Part shown: piece by piece, positions 1 to 6,676 of the stretch | Layout: each line of letters starts with the position of its first letter | Numbering within the stretch: the stretch's first letter is position 1 | Origin: Flammeovirgaceae bacterium UBA976 | GTDB taxonomy: Bacteria; Bacteroidota; Bacteroidia; Cytophagales; Cyclobacteriaceae | Direction: 5' to 3' | DNA length: 6,676 nt | Assembly (NCBI GenBank): GCA_002292365.1 | Contig: DBBU01000011.1 | Location: 1 to 6,676, forward strand | Made by a program: the position numbers and the translations under genes | Notes under the pieces: generated by a model | The model's input: only the letters and a program-made list of their open reading frames with translations | Database searches by the model: none | What the model was told of the DNA's origin: nothing

Positions 1-56
1 TGATTTGATTTTAAGGGAATGATACTCATCCACCTTCGATATCTGTTATGGATACC

Positions 57-1847
57 TCAGTCTGTCAACAAAGGCTTTACCACCTCCCTCAATCTTAGAT
101 AACCCGCAGTATTCGGATGTAATCCATCAGAGAAGAACAACTCATCAATTTTATTTTCCTTATTTAAAAACACGTACCCAAGATCTCGGTAGGGCACCGC
201 TACTTCTCCTGCCAACTGAGCTATTTGAAAGTTCAGCTTTACAATTCTAGCTTCATAGTCTCTTCTGGGTAATAAGCCCATAAGTATTATTTTAGCTGTG
301 GGTTGTCTGATTTTAATGGCCTTAATTAAAAGGTGCAATCCCTCTATAATTTCTTCATTTGTATTGAGATGTAAATTGTTGGTCCCTATCATGACCAAAA
401 CTTTTTTTGCCTCAAATCCGTCAAGCTCACCATGATATACCCGCCATATGACGTTCTCGATCCTATCCCATCCGTAAGCATAATTCTTGAGACCCAATGG
501 TGTGAAGAACTGATCCCAAGAAGCTTGTTCTCTTCTTAATTTAGTCGTGGGTAGCCCTCCCCAAAAATGAATAATTGAATTGGCCAAAAAAACTGCTTTT
601 GGTGGATCTATTTGATTGATATTCAATATTTCTCTATGTCTTTTTTCCCAATCATAATTTCCGGGCTCCCTATATTGGGTAATGGCATGTGTCGTCGAAG
701 CAGTTCCAGTCGGTTCTTCCAATATGGATCGTATTTTTTTCTCATAACTCATGCCATATTTCATCATTCCCAGATCTGTCGGATGAAGCCCATCAACAGT
801 ATCATCCATCTGAAAACCAATTTCTTCCTTGGTTAAATAGAAAAGATAGTCCATCCCTCCATCTTTGAGCTCATGAAATACTTGCTGCTGAAGTACATTG
901 ACTTGGCTGACTTCTTTGCCCTTTTTATCACTTACAAGTGCTTGGGTATAACCTGCATGATCCACCAAAAGAATGGGTGTCCTAGGCTGTTTTTCACGAA
1001 GGGATTGCACAGCTACAAGTATTCTATCTTTTAGGATCTGCTCATTTTCAAACCCTAATCTTTCCCAACCATCTGAAGACAAATTGGGAAGACAATCTAG
1101 TACATATATTTTTGCCTCAATCTCACCAAGTAAGTCAATCAGCGGCATATCCAGTTTTCCATAACCTGAGAAACCCAGATTGATCAAGGGTCTATCCATT
1201 TTTCTTCCTAAAATGGAAGTCCAAGCCATACCCGGTCGCGAAGCACATGCCCCCTGTGCGATTGATGTACCATACACTACAATAGGTAACTCTTTTCGAA
1301 CAGGCAAGGGTTCAAAATACACTTGTTCCTCAACTCCAATCTCCATCCAATTAACTTGATTATAAAGCGGTAAGTAGAGTCGATATTCTCGACCTAGATC
1401 ATGATAACCATCATTGGGGTTCAGAAGTCTATAAGCATACGTAATAGTATCTCCAAAAGTGCGACCAGCGGCACACCAAACTTCCATTCCATCACTATTT
1501 ATGGCATATAAGTCCAACCCACTTACGCCCGTGGTCGACATGTGATCCATGTACCTCAAATTTTCATCCTGAGTCTGATATCTGATCTTAATCTCTTTTG
1601 CATTTGAGCGAAAACGAATCATCAGACCTGCCGAATGTTTGGATAGTCCCCAGATCTCTGGAACCACCTTATCAACTACGCGATGGGGCAGTCGATCGTA
1701 GGATTCTTGGACTTCATCGAACCAAGCCTGACCCTCTATAACTTGAAACTCATGCGCTGCAGGATTCCACCATTTAAAATTGGAATCACTTTGACTCATT
1801 GCCAAATGACAAAAGATAAAACCATAAAATATAAAGGTGTTTTTCAT
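57..1847 (-). CDS. Secreted tandem-domain SGNH/GDSL esterase (two SGNH hydrolase domains)
   Basis: This is a 596-residue secreted hydrolase, probably a carbohydrate O-acyl (acetyl) esterase. Residues 1-18 look like a Sec signal peptide (MKN, hydrophobic core, cut near AMS-QS) with no lipobox, so periplasmic or extracellular. Residues ~25-180 fit the SGNH_hydro_N jelly-roll domain, with its GxDLY signature as GLDLY at 110-114. Residues ~187-375 form a first SGNH domain: nucleophile S195 in YGTSIAQG, block II glycine in NLGFSGYG (223-230), block III N255 in DCLPN, and the D352/H355 dyad in DGLHP. Residues ~415-595 form a second, GDSL_2-like domain: S424 in ANSIIHFWG, a GWDR motif at 459-462, GTNN at 488-491, and D574/H577 in DGLHP. 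Both catalytic sets look complete; block I reads ANS where GNS or GDS is usual. The ATG is fixed by the signal peptide and by an in-frame TAA at 1857-1859. No clear Shine-Dalgarno is seen, which is common in Bacteroidota. The substrate cannot be read from sequence; family membership is firm. Confidence 0.93.
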   Translation of the reverse strand: MKNTFIFYGFIFCHLAMSQSDSNFKWWNPAAHEFQVIEGQAWFDEVQESYDRLPHRVVDKVVPEIWGLSKHSAGLMIRFRSNAKEIKIRYQTQDENLRYMDHMSTTGVSGLDLYAINSDGMEVWCAAGRTFGDTITYAYRLLNPNDGYHDLGREYRLYLPLYNQVNWMEIGVEEQVYFEPLPVRKELPIVVYGTSIAQGACASRPGMAWTSILGRKMDRPLINLGFSGYGKLDMPLIDLLGEIEAKIYVLDCLPNLSSDGWERLGFENEQILKDRILVAVQSLREKQPRTPILLVDHAGYTQALVSDKKGKEVSQVNVLQQQVFHELKDGGMDYLFYLTKEEIGFQMDDTVDGLHPTDLGMMKYGMSYEKKIRSILEEPTGTASTTHAITQYREPGNYDWEKRHREILNINQIDPPKAVFLANSIIHFWGGLPTTKLRREQASWDQFFTPLGLKNYAYGWDRIENVIWRVYHGELDGFEAKKVLVMIGTNNLHLNTNEEIIEGLHLLIKAIKIRQPTAKIILMGLLPRRDYEARIVKLNFQIAQLAGEVAVPYRDLGYVFLNKENKIDELFFSDGLHPNTAGYLRLREVVKPLLTD

Positions 1848-2114
1848 GTAACTAAATTAAAATAATTTCATAAAATTAGTATTACCGATCTGAGTAATTA
1901 CTTGATTTTGAACTTCCTATCTTAAATTGAATAAGCATTTTTTAAACATATGATCAACTCTCAATCTTTCCTTAAGTACCTAAAATTAACCTAATAAAAT
2001 GATTAACACTGGGCAGTTAAACTAATCCAACCTATGTAAACTTGTATTAGGTCAAAAATTTATAAAAAAAAATACGCGTTCATCTACCCTTCTATCCATG
2101 GGTAAAGGTCTCTA
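1848..2114. other. AT-rich intergenic gap between the pseudogene and the SGNH esterase gene
   Basis: About 267 bases without a supported gene. It should contain the leader and any promoter of the downstream SGNH gene on the minus strand, but I find no convincing Bacteroidota promoter pair (TTTG near -33, TAnnTTTG near -7). A partial match TATGTTTA on the minus strand lies around 1945-1955 but has no correctly spaced upstream element. No strong terminator hairpin with a T-run is seen after the pseudogene. Confidence 0.5.
2003..2020. repeat. Short imperfect inverted repeat in the intergenic gap
   Basis: The plus strand reads TTAACACTGGGCAGTTAA. The arms TTAA..CTG and CAGTTAA pair around a GG centre, with a two-base bulge (AC) in the left arm. 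It could be an operator for a dimeric regulator or a weak hairpin after the decayed gene. It is short, AT-rich at the ends and could be chance; there is no T-tract making it a good terminator. Confidence 0.2.
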
Positions 2115-3949
2115 TCATTGGGAGGAAAAAGATGCTGCAGGTAGTCCTCCTCCATTAAATAGCGTCCTCTCAAAATAATCTCTCCACCCATACCTGCATG
2201 TTTAGGATCAGACATCATATCAGACCAAGCGATGACTTGATGGTTCACAATCTTTGCTTCTGTTGAAACATATATTTGATCCTCACCCGCCAATTCAAAT
2301 CAAGTAAGACTCGATTTATGGCTCATTAAACCCTGTCCCTAGATAAAATCAATGACTACTTTGCCCTTCTTCACGTTATAACTTTTGTAAAGGGGGCCAG
2401 AAGCCAATATGTCTTTATTGTAGTCGTTGGCCAGGACCAAACGCGCTAATCGATCTCCAACATCTTGTTTATTTGAAGAATGGATCGTCGTAGGTGATAT
2501 AATATCCATAGTGATCGCCATACCTGTATTGGTCACTTTTAAATTTTTTCGCTGGGCATCTCTCAACGCCGGTGATAGGTTGTTTTCAAATCCATAATAA
2601 AATAGTGATATTTGAACAAATTGAAAGGGAAATAATGTCCCAATAACTTCTCCAGTCGGTAATCAGTGCCGGAAAAAGTTTTTCATATTCTTCAGCTCTC
2701 GCTACATTTTTTTCTCCGTGGTATCAAATAACTCCTTTGATATTATAAGGGATCAATGGGTGTATCATGGCATTAAACAATGAAGATGGATTATCGTTGG
2801 GTCCACTGAAATAAAGAAAGGGTCTCTGACTCAACTGATCCTGGTGTTTTAAACAATAAATAATTAACTCATAATTAAGGAGGTCTGCGTAAAAAAAGAC
2901 CTAACCAACTACCTTCCAAAAAAATCTTATCACCTTTAGTATTTTCTAGATATCTAGGCCCATCAACTGAGGATTCCCCCCAGTAATCACAATGCATGAT
3001 GGCAATAATGTTTGCTCCTTCATATAGTATCTCTTTAGGCACCTCATAGACTCTTTGATCATGCCAACCCAAGGTAGTACCCACTTTTTCCCCATTTATA
3101 TAAATAATATCTCTATCATGGATAGTACCAATGGTCAACTCATATCCATATCGGTATGATCTAAAATCACCGTTTTCGGTACCAAAAAGACCATTAATAC
3201 CCTCTCGATAACCCACATAAGGTAAAAAAATATCTTTATAACTATTTTCTGAAGGTAAATTCATTTTTGCCCACTACGCACCATCATATTGAGAATCACT
3301 AATTTTCCACTGACTCAAATTCATGACTTCCAAACTATCGAAGCTAGGCGATGTCGTTAATTTTTCAAATTGTGTAATCTAAGTACATATCTTGGTTTCG
3401 TCGAACTGCTCTGGGTCATCTTAATCAACTCAGGAAATTCACTCAAGCCTTATTTACTGGTCCAAGCTTCCACTACGGTCCCCCCCCAGCTTGAATGAAT
3501 AATACCAATGGGAATCTTCAGATTTTAATGTAATTTTCCTCCGAAAAAAAAGCAGAGGCACTGAATTTTCCCACCACTTCAGGTGAACATACATCCCATG
3601 AGCCCATCATTTCTTTCTGCTTGACCGAGGCAAAATCTCTTTTCACAGTAAATATTCGTATCTCAGGATAATCGGCTGCTGCTATTTCTTCGAGATCGTT
3701 ATCAATATTCTCATTAGGCAAATATCCAGTGACCGGCATTTCCATATTTGACTGGCCTGAAGCAAGCCACACTTCCCCTGTCGAGACATCATTAAAAATG
3801 ATGGCAATATTTAGGCCCAAGATACTGACTTTAAAAAGGCCTCCTGCCTGGGGTGTTGGCAATTGGCGTTTCCATTTACCCAATTCATCTACCTTATTAG
3901 AATACTCAGTTAACTTATTAAAAAAATTCACAAGCAAAAGGGCAATCAA
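2115..3949 (-). pseudogene. Decayed sialate O-acetylesterase-like gene (SASA family), many stops and frameshifts
   Basis: The intact relative is a secreted ~600-650-residue SGNH-fold esterase that removes O-acetyl groups from sialic acid or other glycans. Reading pieces in order on the minus strand: 3949 to ~3556 gives GKWKRQLPTPQAGG and block I GEVWLASGQSNMEMPV (nucleophile Ser codon 3749-3751); ~3550-3425 gives IPIGIIHSSWGGTVVEAW; ~3418-2890 gives the inserted jelly roll (DRDIIYINGEKVG, YEVPKEILYEGANIIAI); ~2885-2645 gives GPNDNPSSLFNAMIHPLIPY and a broken IWYQGE block; ~2638-2205 gives LRDAQRK and the active-site His region TTIHSSNKQDVG (His codon 2480-2482), then FELAGED; ~2200-2118 gives LFNGGGLPAASF. 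In-frame stops: 3525 TAA, 3450 TAA, 3379 TAG, 3274 TAG, 2724 TGA, 2339 TAG, 2300 TGA (lowest base given). Frameshifts lie near 3550, 3420, 2890, 2640 and 2200. The N-terminal FSD-x-MVLQ region is absent. The insert between blocks resembles CE20-type esterases, so xyloglucan or another plant glycan is a possible ancestral substrate. The 5' boundary is approximate. Confidence 0.9.
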
Positions 3950-4058
3950 TAATGGATAAACTACTTCCCTTATTGAAGTATGAAGAAGAAAAGCCCTTAA
4001 TACTTGCGAATTTAATAACTATAGTTTTTAGATATACATACTATTCACACTATTAAAC
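3950..4058. other. Spacer between the VCBS gene and the esterase pseudogene
   Basis: About 110 bases. The minus-strand frame that leads into the pseudogene remains open here back to a TAG at about 4018-4020. It encodes a hydrophobic stretch (VVYPLLIALLLVNFF across the 3949 boundary) that does not match the expected N-terminus of the esterase family. A 10-base perfect palindrome AACTATAGTT lies at 4017-4026. No convincing terminator or promoter is seen, so read-through from the VCBS gene is possible. Confidence 0.4.
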
Positions 4059-6676
4059 TTAGGGAATCTCAATATCCCCATTTATCTCATAGATCATCAC
4101 ATCAGAATTATTTCTTCCAAATAGTATGCGATTCCTATCGACAATAATTTTTCTTACGTCACCTGAAACATTTAGGCCCGAATTGTTTTGATTTAAGTAA
4201 TGGTAAGTTCCAGATGTGCTTCCTAAAAAAACAAATCCGTTATTACCTGTATACTTTCCCGTGCGCACCCTCGCTTTTTCAAGATTTCCACCCAGTACAA
4301 TGTCTAAAACATCATCTCCATTGACATCTAAAACCGCTATGGAATATACAGGCGAGAACTGAGCTTCAATGGGAAAAGACATTTTTGAAAATTGCTGGTT
4401 CGCATCATTAATAAATACTGAAGTTTCAAAAGTAGTGGCTATCAATTCTTTAGATAATGCTTGCTCCTTTTCAGTGAATATAGTTTCTAATACGGCTGAT
4501 GAATAAGATTCATAATCCACAAAACGCTTTTTTAACATAGGCAATTGCGCAATTAACTCATCTCTACTTGCATAAGGGAAACTCTTTCCCTGGATGTGAT
4601 AAAAAAGTATTGGATCCACAGAACCATTTTCATCATAATCTGCATATTGCATACTTACAGGTGATTCACGTGAGGCTTTCATTTGGTTATTCATTCCTAA
4701 ATTTCCCACTATAAAATCCATATCACCATCACCATCAAGATCACTTACTTCTATGGTATTCCACCAACCCTTATAGGCATTGTCAAGGAATTCATCGGAC
4801 TTATCTATCAATTTTCCATTTTCATTGATGAATATTTTGATACCCATCCATTCGCCCACTACAATAATGTCCTGTTTCCCATCTCCATTGATATCCGCCC
4901 ATTTAGCGTCAGTTACCATACCTATGCGCTGTAAATCAGGTGCCACACTTGATGTCACAACTTTAAAGAACCCTTTGCCATCGTTTTCAAGGAGATAACT
5001 TAAGGGTACTTTGGGATAGCTCCCTGGAATAATTCTTCCTCCGACAAAAAGATCTAGATCCCCATCTCCATCAAAATCAAAAGGACGAACGCAAGATCCA
5101 CTAGATAAAAAGGAAGGCAATCTGTTTTTAGCCTTATTAAATTTTCCATCACCTTTGTTAATATACAAACGATCCTGTAAACCTCCTTCGTTTGATGAAA
5201 ATTCATAACCTCCACTCACTACGTATAGATCTAAATCACCATCTCCATCAGCATCAAAAAAAGATGCATCTACATCTTCAGTAGCTCCGTCAAAACTTTG
5301 TTGCAACTTACTATAATCGCCTTTATGATTTTTTAAATAGATAGCCCCTTTATGACCTTTTCCTCCCCCAACAAATAAATCATTTAACGCATCTCCATTA
5401 ATATCTCCGATGACCATCGCAGGGCCCTGAGTAGAATACATTCGAGGCAGCAAGGGTTGTATTAAAAAGTCAATGAATTCGTTTTCTAAATGACTGATAG
5501 GCGATATCTGAACTTCTTCGAGCAGCGGACTTACTATCGGTTTTTGTGCAATAGTTGAGTGGTTTGTATCACTTTCCTTGATGGATAGTGTTTGATTTAC
5601 GCTCGTACCCATAAGTTTCTGTAAGCTTCCTTTGGGCCAAAAAACATGAATGGAATCAACTTGTGTCACAGAATCAAGTCCAAAATGCAAAATAGGCTCT
5701 ACTGAAGACTGGAATCCTCTCACAGGATATTGTTCACGAACAATTAATTGATCATTGGCAAAGACAATGACCCGTGCACCAATGGCAAAGTAATTTTTAT
5801 CATTTCCTAAAAGTTTGATTTTTAAATAATTATTTTTTTGTATGTCTCCTACATTATTGCGATAGATGCCCGCAGTTGCATCCATATTATTCAATATTAT
5901 ATCCAAATCACCATCATTATCAAGGTCTGCATATGCCGCTCCATGAGTCAATCCTCCTTCATCAAATCCCCACTGATCACTCACATTATCAAACTGAAGC
6001 CCTCCGGAATTTTTAAAGAGGTAATTGGTTGGCTTACTTGAAGGTATCTTTTCAAACATTTCGGTATAAATTCCCGCCTTCTTTTGTGCAATCTTGATTT
6101 CTTGATCGGCCTTATAATTTAAGAAATCATGATTGGTAAAATCTCTTTTATAACCGTTGCTGACAAATAGATCTTGAAACCCATCATTATCAAAATCAGC
6201 AAACAAAGCTGACCAACTCCAATCAGTATTTGATACCCCTGAAATTTGTCCAATTTCACTAAATGAAGCATTTCCATTATTTAAGTGGAGCATATTACGC
6301 ATACACTGACTTGAATAACCGTTTTTTTGCATGGAGGAGTACACGTAATAGTGCTCAGGACCAAATAATAATTTTTGCCGCTTATTATCTTCTGGCAGCA
6401 TATCTAAGGTCATGATATCCATATTTCCATCTCGATTCACGTCTCCAATATCCAAACCCATTGAAAACTGTGATATTTGACTGAGCATACTGTCCGTAGC
6501 CATTATAAACTTCCCTTTCTGGTCATTGATTAGCAACTTATCACTATCCACATAGTCGTTAGAAATATACAAGTCTGGCCAGCCATCATTATTAAAATCT
6601 GACACACCTACGCCCAATCCATAATTTGAAGCAGGGCCATAAATTCCAGATGTATCACTTACATCAACAAATCGAC
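4059..6676 (-). CDS. FG-GAP/VCBS repeat protein with ASPIC/UnbV domain (CRTAC1-like), 5' end outside window
   Basis: The visible part is 871 residues ending at TAA 4059-4061. The frame stays open through the right edge: the codons before TTG 6615-6617 read VDVSDTSGIYGPASNYG, a normal repeat lead-in, so that TTG is an internal Leu and not the start. Relatives in Bacteroidota run to about 1,100 residues, so roughly 200 or more, including any signal peptide, are missing. Counting from that TTG codon, Ca-binding beta-propeller loops of the D-x-N/D-x-DG-x-x-D type occur at about 7, 59, 141, 231, 405, 455, 514, 575, 626, 661 (degenerate) and 764. Residues ~264-346 form the ASPIC/UnbV domain (NYLKIKLLGN, GARVIVFAN, RGFQSSVEPILHFGL, VDSIHVFWPKG, QTLSIKE). 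It therefore predicts one propeller, an ASPIC domain, then a second propeller, secreted or surface-exposed. It is not a known enzyme; glycan or protein binding is inferred. The decayed esterase starts about 110 bases downstream, same strand. No frameshift is seen. Confidence 0.92.
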   Translation of the reverse strand, partial: RFVDVSDTSGIYGPASNYGLGVGVSDFNNDGWPDLYISNDYVDSDKLLINDQKGKFIMATDSMLSQISQFSMGLDIGDVNRDGNMDIMTLDMLPEDNKRQKLLFGPEHYYVYSSMQKNGYSSQCMRNMLHLNNGNASFSEIGQISGVSNTDWSWSALFADFDNDGFQDLFVSNGYKRDFTNHDFLNYKADQEIKIAQKKAGIYTEMFEKIPSSKPTNYLFKNSGGLQFDNVSDQWGFDEGGLTHGAAYADLDNDGDLDIILNNMDATAGIYRNNVGDIQKNNYLKIKLLGNDKNYFAIGARVIVFANDQLIVREQYPVRGFQSSVEPILHFGLDSVTQVDSIHVFWPKGSLQKLMGTSVNQTLSIKESDTNHSTIAQKPIVSPLLEEVQISPISHLENEFIDFLIQPLLPRMYSTQGPAMVIGDINGDALNDLFVGGGKGHKGAIYLKNHKGDYSKLQQSFDGATEDVDASFFDADGDGDLDLYVVSGGYEFSSNEGGLQDRLYINKGDGKFNKAKNRLPSFLSSGSCVRPFDFDGDGDLDLFVGGRIIPGSYPKVPLSYLLENDGKGFFKVVTSSVAPDLQRIGMVTDAKWADINGDGKQDIIVVGEWMGIKIFINENGKLIDKSDEFLDNAYKGWWNTIEVSDLDGDGDMDFIVGNLGMNNQMKASRESPVSMQYADYDENGSVDPILFYHIQGKSFPYASRDELIAQLPMLKKRFVDYESYSSAVLETIFTEKEQALSKELIATTFETSVFINDANQQFSKMSFPIEAQFSPVYSIAVLDVNGDDVLDIVLGGNLEKARVRTGKYTGNNGFVFLGSTSGTYHYLNQNNSGLNVSGDVRKIIVDRNRILFGRNNSDVMIYEINGDIEIP

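Noticed and set aside
612..836. Plus-strand open frame of 74 codons opposite the SGNH esterase gene
   Set aside because: It is antisense to a well-supported gene, has no recognisable motif and looks like a shadow. The same applies to the plus-strand frames at 973-1164 and 1683-1865.
2084..2566. Two small separate genes at 2339-2566 and 2084-2293
   Set aside because: They share one frame and read continuously through TAG 2339 and TGA 2300 as the C-terminal part of the esterase (LRDAQRK, NKQDVG, FELAGED). They are broken pieces of one gene.
2875..3264. A stand-alone 129-residue protein with a jelly-roll match
   Set aside because: It is the inserted middle domain of the sialate O-acetylesterase family, flanked by the expected preceding and following blocks in other frames. 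It is a pseudogene fragment, not a separate gene.
2115..3949. Stop-codon reassignment or programmed frameshifting as an explanation for the broken esterase
   Set aside because: TAA, TAG and TGA all interrupt the frame, five separate frameshifts would be needed, and the neighbouring genes use the standard code with no internal stops.
3729..3959. Plus-strand open frame of 76 codons opposite the pseudogene
   Set aside because: It lies antisense to the GQSNMEM region, whose minus-strand match to the esterase family is clear. It has no independent coding evidence.
4017..4026. Palindrome AACTATAGTT as an operator
   Set aside because: Ten bases of AT-rich palindrome are expected by chance at this size, and no second copy was noticed elsewhere in the window.
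4780..4998. Plus-strand open frames opposite the VCBS gene (also 5838-6041)
   Set aside because: Both are antisense to Ca-binding repeats. Their composition follows from the repeated Asp/Gly codons on the other strand.
4670..5260. Repeated ATCACCATC-like DNA words
   Set aside because: They are the antisense of GATGGTGAT-type codons for the Asp-Gly-Asp calcium loops, so they reflect protein repeats and not a DNA repeat or CRISPR array.
6558..6617. A TTG start for the VCBS protein at 6615-6617
   Set aside because: The frame stays open to the window edge and upstream codons give a normal repeat lead-in (VDVSDTSGIYGP), so the TTG is an internal Leu.

Overview
The window is AT-rich (by eye well under 45% GC). 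It carries three gene-sized units, all on the minus strand, so transcription runs from the right edge to the left. The protein families point to the Bacteroidota (Cytophagales or Flavobacteriia-like): a Sec-secreted SGNH/GDSL esterase with a GxDLY-type N-terminal domain, a sialate O-acetylesterase-like gene, and a long FG-GAP/VCBS protein with an ASPIC/UnbV domain. No ribosomal RNA, tRNA or other phylogenetic marker is present, so the genus cannot be given.

Layout in transcription order: (1) From the right edge to 4059 lies the C-terminal ~871 residues of an FG-GAP/VCBS repeat protein. Its reading frame runs unbroken off the window, so its true start is not here. (2) From about 3949 to 2115 lies a heavily decayed sialate O-acetylesterase-like gene (SASA family with an inserted jelly-roll domain). 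Joining its reading-frame pieces recovers most of the family sequence, but with seven in-frame stops of all three types, five frameshifts and no recognisable N-terminal strand region. It is a pseudogene. (3) After a ~270-base AT-rich gap, an intact 596-residue secreted protein (1847 to 57) carries two complete SGNH hydrolase domains in tandem. Bases 1-56 lie downstream of it and hold nothing I can identify.

As a group the genes look like part of a polysaccharide- or glycan-processing locus: a large surface or secreted Ca-binding repeat protein followed by esterases that would remove acyl (probably acetyl) groups from carbohydrates. One esterase has been lost by mutation, while the double-domain esterase next to it has stayed intact. 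Substrate, co-transcription and compensation are inferences. No SusC/SusD pair, glycoside hydrolase or regulator is visible. I see no CRISPR array, insertion sequence, phage gene or obviously new system; the most informative item is the pseudogene and its pattern of lesions.
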